From positions 62,001 to 126,000 of the forward strand of contig NZ_JAFIDN010000010.1 in NCBI RefSeq assembly GCF_017921895.1: a stretch of 64,000 nucleotides of DNA. Reading direction: 5' to 3'. The notes below the pieces were generated by a model. It had not been told where the DNA came from. It ran no database searches and was given only the letters and a program-made list of their open reading frames with translations. The translations under genes and the position numbers were made by a program. The first letter of the stretch is position 1. Every line of letters begins with the position of its first letter. The stretch comes from Natronogracilivirga saccharolytica. GTDB taxonomy: Bacteria; Bacteroidota; Rhodothermia; Balneolales; Natronogracilivirgulaceae. Of the stretch, positions 43,993-52,685 are shown piece after piece.

Positions 43993-44799
43993 TCAGGGCG
44001 CAGATACCAGAACGATATTCTGGGCAACCAGTCCCTTGTCATTCTCGACAAGGTCAAATTCAAAGATCAACTCCCTGCTGGGGAGAAAACTGGTGTCAAA
44101 ATCGGCCTCAAATTGTGACACATGTGCAAAAACGGTACAATAGGGGGAATCCGGTGAGCGTGAATCCGTAATCCACAGTTTGTCATTGATCTTTGCCAGA
44201 TAGCGCATGAAGCCATAACCGTCGTTATGGGAAAAGTCATAGCAAACACCGCGTACTCGGGATCCTACCGAGCCCCATTCGTAAGGTGATTTTACGGGCA
44301 GCAGGCCGGGAATAACATATCCCGATACATAGAGATCGACCTGGCGTTTCAGCGCGGCATCCATGTTGTCAAAACCGATGAGCTCAACGCGGCACCCGTT
44401 ATCCTGCATGGCATTGACCAGCCGGGTGAATTTTTCATTATGGGTCAGCAGAACCATGCGGTCCAGCTCCCGTGCCTGGGACATGGCATCCACTGCCATA
44501 TCCACATCTACAACTCCCTGGGAGATAACTTCTCCGGTATCGGGATCAATAAGGCGGTCAACCGGGCGTTCGATAACCTTGTACTGAAAATCCCGGAGCA
44601 CTTCGCAGAATCTGGAAGTTTTTGCCTGGTAGTTTTCGTCTTCTTTGGCCCGGCTGCGGTCGTAAGCCAAATAGACGTTCAGCCGGGATGCTCTGCTGCC
44701 ATCTCTTCCGGCAAATTTTCTTAGGATATCGTAGCGCAGGCCATAACCACCATTCATTGTTACACTGACTGCGTCCACGTAGATGCCGTATTTACTCAT
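43993..44799 (-). CDS. NYN (LabA/PIN-like) nuclease domain fused to a cold-shock-like domain
   Basis: 268 aa. Residues 1-165 are a NYN/DUF88 domain: IYVDAVSVTMN with Asp9, NVYLAYDR, VDVDMAVDAM with Asp98/100/104, and LLTHNEKFTRLVNAM where most members have SGDSDF. Residues 182-266 look like an OB-fold cold-shock domain: GVCYDFSHNDGYGFMRYL (RNP1-like), TVFAHVSQF (RNP2-like) and the closing KGLVAQNIVLV. The acidic residues needed for metal-dependent RNA cleavage are mostly there. Best reading: an RNA-binding ribonuclease. AGGA lies 6 bases before the ATG. Single gene, between mdh and a flippase. Confidence 0.78.
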   Translation of the reverse strand: MSKYGIYVDAVSVTMNGGYGLRYDILRKFAGRDGSRASRLNVYLAYDRSRAKEDENYQAKTSRFCEVLRDFQYKVIERPVDRLIDPDTGEVISQGVVDVDMAVDAMSQARELDRMVLLTHNEKFTRLVNAMQDNGCRVELIGFDNMDAALKRQVDLYVSGYVIPGLLPVKSPYEWGSVGSRVRGVCYDFSHNDGYGFMRYLAKINDKLWITDSRSPDSPYCTVFAHVSQFEADFDTSFLPSRELIFEFDLVENDKGLVAQNIVLVSAP

Positions 44800-44893
44800 A
44801 AAAAATTCCTGAGGCTTAATGATTTAGTAAAAAATTGCGGAAATAGTAGCGATCGATTTATAGATAGCAGCTTTTTTATCCAAACCTGACTAC

Positions 44894-46441
44894 CTACACT
44901 TCCTGGCGTCTTTCAGCCATTCCAATAGTCACCAACAACAACAAACTTAATATAAACAAGACCATCTTTGCAAACAAAGGTTCAAAAAAATCAGTGGCAA
45001 AGCCATGGCCCAAAGCTACGACACTACCGGAAAATAACACAATTGCGACACTTTTTCCTATTTTATACGGTACTTTATAAACTGATTGCGTCAAAACGTA
45101 CATCAACATGGCCATGGACAGAAAACAAAACACGGCCACCCAAACGGCTCCCTGCATTCCGAATACCGGAACCAGCATCATATTGCCGGCCAGCGTGATC
45201 AATGCCCCGATAATGGTAATGCCTGACAGATGCCACATTTTTTCCCTGATAAATACACCGGCCATGAAATTCAGGAACCACCCCTGAAACCAGTAAGCAA
45301 GCAGAAGCCACGGGACAATGTAAAGACCCATCCAGTATCTTTCGTCAATCAGTGTTCCGTCGAGCACCGGTATGCGGATTTGCACTATTTGCTCCACAAA
45401 CAACCCGACACCGATGTAAACAACTGCAGCGGCAATGTTGAACCAGGTAAACACTTCAGCAAAGGTTTTCCGTGCATCATCACTGCCCGACTGCCTCATG
45501 AAAAACGGAAGCCATGCCATCCGGAACATCTGTACGGCAAGCAGCATAAAAACCGAAATTTTAATACATGCATTGAATATCCCGGTGATATCATCTGCAT
45601 TGTAATGTGAACCGTACAGCCGGTCGATCGTCGACTGAGGCATATTGTTTACGGCGAAACGACTGAGCACTTCATTAACCGCGTGGCTGATGCCTGCCGG
45701 AATGTAGGGAAGTCCGAACCAGAGTGCCCTTTTTATGACGGCAGTGTCCCACTTACCCTGATACATATGCCTGGTGAACCATGCCAGAATTATCATAGTA
45801 ACAAATGATGCGACGGCGTTGCTGACCAGGACAGCTTCAATCCCCCATCCTGCAAATACTACCAGATATACGTTCAGGCAGACGTTGATGATCACGTTGA
45901 ACAGCCGGATAAAAGCATAGGTGTACGATTTCCGGATAAGACGGAGTTCTGCAAAGGGCACCATGCACAGGGCGTCAAGCCAGAGAATGGCAAGCATGAG
46001 ATAAAACAGGTGCTCGCCGGACATGGTTATGAGTCCGGCCGTACCGGTCCCGGCGGCAGCTTGAATACCCGGATCCGAAGCGGCCGCGGCCTGTGCGGCT
46101 GATCCTTCCAGGCCGAGCAGCGGAGCCAGCAGTGGCATGAAAATCCAGGTTACCAGCACCAGCAGCGATGCCCCGCCGAACAAGCTCAGCTGAATGGTCT
46201 TGAACACGTTTCGCGCCTTCTCCCTGTCAGCACCATACCGCAGATAGGAAGACTCCATTCCGAATGTGAACAGTACATTCAGAAATACGATGGCCCCGAA
46301 GATAAGGCCGATTATTCCGTAGGCGGCAGGATCAAAATACTTGGTGTAAAACGGAACCAGCAGATAGTTGATGAACCGGGCGAGCACACTGCTTATGCCG
46401 TAGACGAGAGTATCTGAAAAAAGCTCGCGAAGTTTGCCCAC
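44894..46441 (-). CDS. Polysaccharide flippase, Wzx/MATE-like
   Basis: About 515 aa with 12-14 membrane helices. The N-terminus LVYGISSVLARFINYLLVPFYTKYFDPAAYGIIGL is the RfbX/Wzx polysaccharide-biosynthesis signature. Such proteins flip lipid-linked sugar units across the inner membrane. No glycosyltransferase genes lie around it, so it is an isolated flippase. I favour a GTG start at 46441, which follows the aroQ stop by 23 bases with AGG upstream; the ATG at 46510 would overlap aroQ by 47 bases. A polar loop (ASDPGIQAAAGTGTAG) near residue 120 is longer than usual. Confidence 0.82.
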   Translation of the reverse strand: MGKLRELFSDTLVYGISSVLARFINYLLVPFYTKYFDPAAYGIIGLIFGAIVFLNVLFTFGMESSYLRYGADREKARNVFKTIQLSLFGGASLLVLVTWIFMPLLAPLLGLEGSAAQAAAASDPGIQAAAGTGTAGLITMSGEHLFYLMLAILWLDALCMVPFAELRLIRKSYTYAFIRLFNVIINVCLNVYLVVFAGWGIEAVLVSNAVASFVTMIILAWFTRHMYQGKWDTAVIKRALWFGLPYIPAGISHAVNEVLSRFAVNNMPQSTIDRLYGSHYNADDITGIFNACIKISVFMLLAVQMFRMAWLPFFMRQSGSDDARKTFAEVFTWFNIAAAVVYIGVGLFVEQIVQIRIPVLDGTLIDERYWMGLYIVPWLLLAYWFQGWFLNFMAGVFIREKMWHLSGITIIGALITLAGNMMLVPVFGMQGAVWVAVFCFLSMAMLMYVLTQSVYKVPYKIGKSVAIVLFSGSVVALGHGFATDFFEPLFAKMVLFILSLLLLVTIGMAERRQEV

Positions 46442-46463
46442 AAAGGTTACCTGCCTTGATTTA

Positions 46464-46898
46464 TTACGATGTTTCCCGGTTTTCAAGAAGTGCCCGGACA
46501 GCCATGACATACCCGGAAAAACCGAAGCCGCTGATCATACCGCGGCACACTCCGCCGGTCAGTGAGGTATGCCTGAACGACTCCCGCGCATGAATATTCG
46601 ACAGGTGCACCTCGATTTTGTCCTGCGGAAGCAGTGTCAGGGCATCACGAAGCGATACCGAGGTATGCGTGAGTCCGCCGAAATTGACAATGATTCCGTC
46701 AATGCTTTCATCCCTGGCCGCGTGGATGCGGTCGATCAGCTCTCCCTCATTATTGCTTTGAAACAAGTTGAAGGTGACTTCAGGAAACGTTTCAACCAGA
46801 AGATCCATCAGGTCATCCTGCCCTCCGGAACCGTAGTGCTTCTTTTCCCGGTGTCCAAGCATGTTCAGATTGGGCCCGTGCAAAATCAGGATGTTCAT
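46464..46898 (-). CDS. aroQ: 3-dehydroquinate dehydratase, type II
   Basis: 144 aa; dehydrates 3-dehydroquinate in the shikimate route. MNILILHGPNLNMLG at the N-terminus, the catalytic Tyr in KKHYG near 22, the NFGGLTHTSVSLRDAL loop near 72-87 and IEVHLSNIHARESFRHTS near 95-112 identify the type II class. The usual N-A-A-Y of the third block is N-F-G-G here. The ATG at 46898 overlaps the HIT gene stop (ATGA), so the two are translationally coupled; an ATG-less extension to 46913 is not needed. Confidence 0.95.
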   Translation of the reverse strand: MNILILHGPNLNMLGHREKKHYGSGGQDDLMDLLVETFPEVTFNLFQSNNEGELIDRIHAARDESIDGIIVNFGGLTHTSVSLRDALTLLPQDKIEVHLSNIHARESFRHTSLTGGVCRGMISGFGFSGYVMAVRALLENRETS

Positions 46899-47299
46899 GA
46901 AGCAGACTCCCACTCCTTTCGGATGCGGTCGGACAATTCCTTCATCTGCTCATCCGGAACGGTAATGTTGTTTCCCAGGGCGACCTGCTGTTTTTTATCA
47001 TATATGGGGACAAGATGGATGTGGGCATGCGGCACTTCGAGCCCCTCTACGACGATGCCGGTCCGGATCGGAGAAAGCGCCCGGTCGATGGCATGTGCAA
47101 TCGATTTGGAAAAAACCATCATATCCCCGAGAAGTCCGTCATCCAGATCGAAGATGTAATCGGTCTCCTGCTTTGGAACTACAAGCGTATGACCTTTGCT
47201 GATGGGGCGGATGTCCAGAAAGGAGTAGAAAAGCTCATTTTCCGCAATTTTCCAGGACGGGATCTCGCCATTAATGATTTTTGTGAATACTGTTGCCAT
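46895..47299 (-). CDS. HIT-family nucleotide hydrolase
   Basis: 134 aa. The C-terminal HAHIHLVP (H-x-H-x-H) near residue 91 is the histidine triad; N-terminal FTKIINGEIPSWKIAENE and FLDIRPISKGHTLVVPK are typical of the HinT/Fhit-like branch that cleaves nucleoside phosphoramidates. Homologues are housekeeping proteins of loosely known role. First gene of a - strand unit with aroQ and probably the flippase; ATG at 47299. Confidence 0.94.
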   Translation of the reverse strand: MATVFTKIINGEIPSWKIAENELFYSFLDIRPISKGHTLVVPKQETDYIFDLDDGLLGDMMVFSKSIAHAIDRALSPIRTGIVVEGLEVPHAHIHLVPIYDKKQQVALGNNITVPDEQMKELSDRIRKEWESAS

Positions 47300-47472
47300 A
47301 GCGCTGTCGTTTTTGTAGTGGTTACATTATTCAACTGCAAGCTGACAGGTAATGTAATCACAAAGGAGCACAAATTCAGCTGCCGGAACAGACAGAGTCA
47401 CAGATTGTTCCGTATTTTTTCTTGAAATGGTAGTTGATACTGCTTATATTTGAAGTCTTTCGAAGTTCAGGC

Positions 47473-47545
47473 GAATCGGTAGCTCAGTTGGTAGAGCAAC
47501 GGCCTTTTAAGCCGTGGGTCGAGGGTTCGAGCCCCTCCCGATTCA
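47473..47545 (+). tRNA. tRNA-Lys (anticodon UUU)
   Basis: 73-base cloverleaf: acceptor GAATCGG pairs with CCGATTC, D-arm AGCTCAGTTGGTAGAGCA, anticodon stem ACGGC/GCCGT with loop CTTTTAA (anticodon TTT at 47506-47508), T-arm with GGTTCGAGCCC. CCA is not encoded. A hairpin plus T-run follows. Confidence 0.97.
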
Positions 47546-47554
47546 CTACCCCTT

Positions 47555-47600
47555 AAGCCCTTGCAGGTCAAACTCTTACAGACTTGCGGGGCTTTTTTAT
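47555..47600 (+). terminator. Intrinsic terminator of tRNA-Lys
   Basis: AAGCCC-TTGCAGGTC (47555-47569) pairs with GACTTGCG-GGGCTT (47581-47594) around an 11-base loop with one bulge and two G-T pairs, followed by TTTTTT. It also borders the stop of the convergent barrel gene. Confidence 0.8.
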
Positions 47601-47611
47601 TACCAAGCCCT

Positions 47612-48130
47612 TCAAAACGGAAGCCGCCCCCCGGCCGAAATGGCAAACTGATCAAACCCGTTAACCGATACTTTGGGCTCGATATAAAACAGGATCGTAT
47701 CGTAATCAAGCTCCAAACCGGCGCCTCCGTTGAATCCGAATTCACTGCCCTCGGTTACTTCGGGAGATGATCCGGCTATCGGGCGCTCGGAGCTCCAGCT
47801 CGCATAGTGACCGCCTCCCATCAGATAGAGCCGGAACATTTCCCCGTTGTAGAGATAAACGCCGGCATTGAGATTGACTTCATAAAATGACGGGCTTTGA
47901 TACTGCGGGTCGTTCACAAGATAGTAGGTAGCGTCTGCACCCACCCGGATTGCCGAAACAGGTATGTAATACGCGCTGAAATGGAGTCCGGCTTCGGCTT
48001 CATCGGTAACACTGGTGCCGTAAGTCGCTCCGAGTCCAAATTCATACTCTCCGCCCATCTTCTGGGAAAGTGCAGCGGCAGGAAGCATGATTATTACGGC
48101 GACGGAAAAGATTATTCTTTTGATTATCAT
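47612..48130 (-). CDS. Small outer-membrane beta-barrel protein
   Basis: 172 aa. Signal peptide (IIFSVAVIIMLPAAALSQ, cleavage near residue 23) then about eight amphipathic strands rich in Tyr/Gly, ending AISAGGRLPF with a terminal Phe, the usual outer-membrane signature. Resembles the OmpA-barrel-like/PorT-like family of Bacteroidota of unknown role. Full length. Convergent with tRNA-Lys, and 100 bases after the MgtC/DUF4010 gene on the same strand. Confidence 0.8.
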   Translation of the reverse strand: MIIKRIIFSVAVIIMLPAAALSQKMGGEYEFGLGATYGTSVTDEAEAGLHFSAYYIPVSAIRVGADATYYLVNDPQYQSPSFYEVNLNAGVYLYNGEMFRLYLMGGGHYASWSSERPIAGSSPEVTEGSEFGFNGGAGLELDYDTILFYIEPKVSVNGFDQFAISAGGRLPF

Positions 48131-48229
48131 GGCATGGAATGGGCTAAGTCGGAAATTTCCGGGATATTTTCAGCAGTCTGTACAGGCGGCATCATGAATC
48201 ACCGGCCGCCAGTATCCGGAGCAGAAAGA

Positions 48230-49477
48230 TCAGGCGAAAAGTATCAGAAGCAACGCCGCTACCGCAACAACACTGAATGCCGGCAACACGTGCCCGGCAA
48301 TCGTTTTTCCGCCTATCAACCGAATAATCGCAAATTTGAAAATCGTATTTGAAATCAATGCGGTAAGGATCAGCTTCCACCCCAGGGAAACCTCAATAGT
48401 CTGATTCTGAACTTTCTGAGACACCGAAAGTGTAATGGCATCCATATCCGCAAGTCCGGATATACCGGCGACGAGATAAAGTGCTTCAGATCCAAGATAT
48501 TCGGTTGTGGCTGTTATTACAAAAAGAATAGTTACGTAAACTGCCCCGAACGTAAGAGCGGTGCTCAGCTCACTGGGGTTGCGCTGTTCGGGCATGCTGT
48601 GTGAGCTTTTTTTCACCTGCCGGTATGCAAACCATGACACCCCCACCGATACCACGAACATAATCGCAACCGGCCAGATCATCTGATAGAAATAATCGGG
48701 TGCCATGACAAGAATTTCAATGGCGATGCGGGGATAGACCATGGCCGATGCAATAATGATCACCACAGCGGCATGCAGTGCGCCTGTCGGTGCTCTTGCC
48801 GTGATTTTCGAGTAACTGACCGTGGTTGCCGTACTCGAGATGATCCCGCCGAGCATTCCGCCCAGTGCGGTCCCGGCACGATCACCCATGAATTTGTACA
48901 CCAGATACCCACCAAGGCTGATTCCCGTGATCAGCACGACAAGCAGCCATGTCCGCTGGGGATTAAACACCTCGAACGGTCCGAAGGTCTGATTGGGCAG
49001 TATCGGCAGTATAATAAATGTGATCAGCACAAACTGCATGATCGCCTTGATATCTTTCTCATCAAGACGCGCCAGCGCTCCTCTGAGCTGAGGTTTGATC
49101 TGAAGAAGTATGGCCGTGCTGCCGGCAATGGCAGCCCCGATAATCCAGGGTCCCATGGTCAGATAGGCCCCGACACCAAACATCAGCAGCAGGGAAATTT
49201 CAGTGGTCATGCCAAATTCCGTACTGCCGCTTTTCATCTTCATGACGTTGCCGACCACGATGATGGTGATCACTCCGAGCAGGCCGAATCCAAGAATAAG
49301 CGGTGAGTACGCCTCTGCAAGATAGGCACTGATGGTCCCGAAAAGCGTAACAATAGCAAATGTCCGGAAACCGGCTATACGGGTGTCCTGGAGCTCCCGC
49401 TGCATCCCGACCAGAAGACCGAGAAGCAGCGAAATCCCAAGCGTCTGAAAAACCGTATAGAGCTCAGTTTCCTGCAT
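48230..49477 (-). CDS. MgtC-like/DUF4010 membrane protein
   Basis: 415 aa with about 12 helices. The N-terminal third (GISLLLGLLVGMQRELQDTRIAGFRTFAIVTLFGTISA) is an MgtC-type domain with the conserved arginine pair region; the rest is DUF4010. MgtC proteins matter for growth at low magnesium or inside hosts; the DUF4010 fusion is widespread but uncharacterised. The ATG at 49477 is preferred over a TTG at 49489. No obvious ribosome site, as for many genes here. Confidence 0.85.
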   Translation of the reverse strand: MQETELYTVFQTLGISLLLGLLVGMQRELQDTRIAGFRTFAIVTLFGTISAYLAEAYSPLILGFGLLGVITIIVVGNVMKMKSGSTEFGMTTEISLLLMFGVGAYLTMGPWIIGAAIAGSTAILLQIKPQLRGALARLDEKDIKAIMQFVLITFIILPILPNQTFGPFEVFNPQRTWLLVVLITGISLGGYLVYKFMGDRAGTALGGMLGGIISSTATTVSYSKITARAPTGALHAAVVIIIASAMVYPRIAIEILVMAPDYFYQMIWPVAIMFVVSVGVSWFAYRQVKKSSHSMPEQRNPSELSTALTFGAVYVTILFVITATTEYLGSEALYLVAGISGLADMDAITLSVSQKVQNQTIEVSLGWKLILTALISNTIFKFAIIRLIGGKTIAGHVLPAFSVVAVAALLLILFA

Positions 49478-49569
49478 CAGTGTTCGCAATTTTGTTGCTG
49501 AAACGTACCAATATAGGAAACTTGCGGCAGATTTTTTAAGTCGTTGATGTTTCCGTTTATGATTCTGCC

Positions 49570-51990
49570 CTAAAACGTAACCGTAACTCCGCCAAGAATG
49601 TGGCGCCCGGCCTGCGGGAAGTAATAATTCTCGCGGAACTCGTCTTCACCCGCAAAATAGCCAAAGGTATAGCCGTTGGATTCGTAGGTATGATCCAGGA
49701 TATTATTGACCATCAGCTGGAACCGCACGCTGCGAACCGTCTGAAGTCCGCCCCATTCCCATGAAAGCCGGATGTCGTTGACCCACCAGGGATCAATAGA
49801 ACGGCCGCTGTAGGATGTGTTGTCCAGATACTGCCGTCCGACATACCGCGAGTACCAGTCGATGCCGGCACTGCCCTGCTGCCAGCTCAACTGTGACGCA
49901 GATACAACTGCGGGTGAAAACGCAATGTCGGTATTCTCGTGGCGAATTTCATCCTGGCCGACAAACACCCAGTTTTCATCAAAACGGTCGATCCGTTCGA
50001 CAAACTCCGGAATCCGGTTCCGGCTCAGCGTCACATTCCCGTTCCACTGAAGCGACCGGCTGATGCGGAATGCCGCCTCCAGCTCGACACCTGCGCGGTA
50101 ACTTTCGGGAACATTGGTCCGGACCGGGTCCCCGACGTCGTTGATATCGCCGGTATTGATCAGCTGATTGTCATACCACATGAAAAACGCATTAAGCCCG
50201 AACTGCAGCCGGTCCCATCCTCCCCGGTAGCCGGCTTCTGTATTGTACAACGTCTCAAAACGGGGCTGATAGTTTTCCGTGGCATCCGTGAAATCACGAC
50301 GGACCGGCTCCTTGCTCGAAATTCCGAAATATCCGTACACGCGGCCAATCTCACCGAGATCATAGGTGATCCCGCCTTTCGGATTGACAAACAGAAAATC
50401 ATGAGTCTCGTCCAGGATACGCTGGTCATTGTTGATACCATCGAGCGTGTACCGGATGCCCCGGACCTGAATGTCACCAAAAGCGCTCAGCCTTTCGGTA
50501 AGGTCAATCATCGCTTTGGCATACAGGTTTCCGTCCGTTTTTTCTCCTTTGTTGTCATAATAGCGATCACCCAGTTCTGCCGGACTCGCCACTCTTGTCC
50601 ACACGATTTTCCCGAAGTGATCCCCGTCATAGTGGTTCAGTCCGCCGCCAAAGGTGAGCTGCCAGTTCTCTCCACCCTTGTAATCCACCGAAAACGTCGC
50701 ACCCGCGAAATGGTTGTCAAGCCAGCGCTGCCGCACCAGGTCCGTATTCTCTACCGTTTCCTGCCCGATCGAAACCGGCTGGAAACCGTAACTCGTCAAA
50801 GCGTCGCCCTCCCGGAATTCCTCATAATATCCGGCACCGCGGGTGTAATGAAGGGAAAGGTTGCCGGATAAGCGGTCCGAGATTTTGCGTGAATAATGAA
50901 GCTGGTAATGCGTCTGGGTGTAGTTGTCGGTCTGATCGTCATAGAAACGTGTCTCCCCGTCCGGCCCGGTGTACATTCCGGCCGGATTGAACCTGCGGTT
51001 TTCGTCAAGCTGGTCTTCATGAACACCGTACCAGGCCTGATAGGTCTCTTCCTGACCGGAGAAAACGTTCAGTTTGAGCAGGCTTTGATCGGTGTGCCTG
51101 GTGCCGGACAGGAAAAACGAGCGAAGGTCGGAAGATGCGCGGTCAATATATCCGTCGGACCGGATGGAGGACAGACGTCCATCAAAGGCCCAGCCATTGC
51201 TCATCAGTCCGGTACCCGTGCGGATGTTGTTCTTGAACGTATTGAACGAGCCGGCACTGCTGTTGATTTCTCCGTAGGGATCGGACTGCAGCGTGGTGGT
51301 CTGAAGGTTCACCGTGGCCCCGAATGCGGCGGGTCCGTGTGCCGACGTTCCGACTCCGCGCTGGATCTGGATCTGCTCTACCGATGATGCGAAATCGGGC
51401 ATGTTGACCCAGAAGACGCCGTGGGACTCGGAGTCATTCAACGGAATACCGTTGACGGTAACGTTAATTCGTTGCGGATCCACGCCGCGAATCCGCAGAC
51501 CTGTGTAACCAATACCTGCCCCGGCATCCGACGAGCTGATCACAGACGGACTCATTTCCAGCAGAACAGGGACATCCTGACCGAGATTTCGTTCCCGGAT
51601 CTCTTCGCGGCTGACGTTGGAATAGGTAACCGGCGCACGTTCATCGACCCGGAATGCTTCGACCAGAACTTCGTCACTGATGATGGTTGCCGGTACCAGG
51701 CTGATGTTTTTTTCACGCTTGCCGGACCAGTTCACCTGAACCTGAGCCGCTTCATAGCCAACGTAGCGGATTTCAATTGTGCCGGCTCCGTCTTCTCTGA
51801 GCTCGAGTTCAAATTCGCCCTGACTGCCGGATGTGGTTCCGTGATCCGTCTGGCTTTGAATGATGGCGGCACCCGGCAGCGGTTCACGGGTCTGGGCATC
51901 GCGAACGGTTCCGGTGATACTTTGTGCAAACGATGCGGAAGATCCCGCGACAAGTACAAAAGTGAAGAAAATCGTAATGAATGACTTCAT
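49570..51990 (-). CDS. TonB-dependent receptor, predicted thiamin uptake
   Basis: 806 aa from the ATG at 51990, preceded by the strongest ribosome site in the window (GGAGGAGCT). Signal peptide, carboxypeptidase-regulatory-like domain (about 22-110: SITGTVRDAQTREPLPGAAI), plug (about 125-235: PVLLEMSPSVISSSDAGAGIGYTGLRIRGVDPQRINVTVNG is split by its usual variable loop) and a barrel ending in GGVTVTF. A TPP riboswitch lies in its leader, so it should be shut off by thiamin pyrophosphate; the best inference is uptake of thiamin or a precursor across the outer membrane. No inner-membrane PnuT gene is adjacent. Confidence 0.88.
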   Translation of the reverse strand: MKSFITIFFTFVLVAGSSASFAQSITGTVRDAQTREPLPGAAIIQSQTDHGTTSGSQGEFELELREDGAGTIEIRYVGYEAAQVQVNWSGKREKNISLVPATIISDEVLVEAFRVDERAPVTYSNVSREEIRERNLGQDVPVLLEMSPSVISSSDAGAGIGYTGLRIRGVDPQRINVTVNGIPLNDSESHGVFWVNMPDFASSVEQIQIQRGVGTSAHGPAAFGATVNLQTTTLQSDPYGEINSSAGSFNTFKNNIRTGTGLMSNGWAFDGRLSSIRSDGYIDRASSDLRSFFLSGTRHTDQSLLKLNVFSGQEETYQAWYGVHEDQLDENRRFNPAGMYTGPDGETRFYDDQTDNYTQTHYQLHYSRKISDRLSGNLSLHYTRGAGYYEEFREGDALTSYGFQPVSIGQETVENTDLVRQRWLDNHFAGATFSVDYKGGENWQLTFGGGLNHYDGDHFGKIVWTRVASPAELGDRYYDNKGEKTDGNLYAKAMIDLTERLSAFGDIQVRGIRYTLDGINNDQRILDETHDFLFVNPKGGITYDLGEIGRVYGYFGISSKEPVRRDFTDATENYQPRFETLYNTEAGYRGGWDRLQFGLNAFFMWYDNQLINTGDINDVGDPVRTNVPESYRAGVELEAAFRISRSLQWNGNVTLSRNRIPEFVERIDRFDENWVFVGQDEIRHENTDIAFSPAVVSASQLSWQQGSAGIDWYSRYVGRQYLDNTSYSGRSIDPWWVNDIRLSWEWGGLQTVRSVRFQLMVNNILDHTYESNGYTFGYFAGEDEFRENYYFPQAGRHILGGVTVTF

Positions 51991-52091
51991 AGCTCCTCCA
52001 AATTTTTCGGATGATTCTTCAATTTGAAGGCGCTGTACAACAGGAGAGCTGCTTTCCGATGACAGACTGTAGTTAAAAAAAAGCTGCAATC

Positions 52092-52178
52092 GGTCAGGTT
52101 TCCCTACGCCGGTATTATCCGGTTCAGGTGATCGGGGTATGATCTCAGCTCGTGCGTACAAGCACCCCCAACCTGTAT
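52092..52178 (-). promoter_or_regulatory. TPP riboswitch (THI box)
   Basis: Read on the - strand from 52178: P1 arm CAGGTT, GGGGTGC, then GCTGAGATCATACCC, ACCTGAACCGGATAATACCGG and CGTAGGGAAACCTG closing P1. These are the conserved cores of the thiamin pyrophosphate aptamer (GGGGTGC, CTGAGA, ACCTGA, GATAAT-CC, CGTAGGGAA). A run of eight T (52082-52075 on the - strand) follows 10 bases later, suggesting control by termination, though I could not draw a clean terminator stem. The receptor ATG is 100 bases downstream. Confidence 0.93.
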
Positions 52179-52240
52179 GGTTGACAAGTGCATAATATAC
52201 GCATCATAATCACCTTAAGCCAGCGGTTTTTGCTTTCGGG

Positions 52241-52681
52241 TCAGACCGTTTCCGCTTTTGCCCTGGCATGCAGGAAAAAGGACAGGATCATCAGCAGGGT
52301 GGTGGTCCCGGCCGAAACAAGGCAGAAGATGCACAATGCTTCGATGACAAAAAACATGAGGTAGACCAGCCACAGGGAAAAGAAAAAGGCGGGAACCGTT
52401 ACGAATGGCAAATAGTAGAATACGGCTGCCTTGCGTATATCCAGCCAGGCGACACCGGCTACAAGCATGAGTGTGTAAAACAGCACGCCCATCAGTGCGA
52501 CGGGAACCGGACCGATTGTTGCGTATTCGCTGAGGGCCACTTCATCACAGCCCTCAATCACCGTGCAGGTAGGCACTCCGCCCAAATAATGTGAAGCTGT
52601 GAGATAAACCGCATCGGCAAAGCCGACAATTGCAATCACTACAAATGCAATCACCATATAGAACACGGAATCTTTGCTCAT
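52241..52681 (-). CDS. Vitamin K epoxide reductase family (VKOR) membrane protein
   Basis: 146 aa with four helices. It re-oxidises DsbA-type proteins using quinone. The loop cysteines are in PTCTVIEGCDEV near residues 38 and 44, and the CXXC that contacts quinone is LCIFCLVSA near 117-120; the conserved Ser/Gly region (GPVPVALMGVLFY) follows the loop. Starts 4 bases after the DsbA-like gene, so the two form an oxidising pair in place of DsbB. The next gene down is the THI-box receptor, unrelated. Confidence 0.92.
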   Translation of the reverse strand: MSKDSVFYMVIAFVVIAIVGFADAVYLTASHYLGGVPTCTVIEGCDEVALSEYATIGPVPVALMGVLFYTLMLVAGVAWLDIRKAAVFYYLPFVTVPAFFFSLWLVYLMFFVIEALCIFCLVSAGTTTLLMILSFFLHARAKAETV

Positions 52682-52685
52682 AATA

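Noticed and set aside
47473-47600. Mobile-element attachment site at tRNA-Lys
   Set aside because: The 3' end of the tRNA is followed at once by its terminator and no integrase or repeat of the tRNA end is seen nearby.
52075-52091. Full terminator stem between the THI box and the receptor gene
   Set aside because: There is a T8 run, but I could not build a stable stem before it; mentioned only as a suggestion under the riboswitch.
51991-52161. 57-residue N-terminal extension of the THI-box receptor
   Set aside because: The extension is encoded by the riboswitch and its linker; the ATG at 51990 has a signal peptide and a strong ribosome site.
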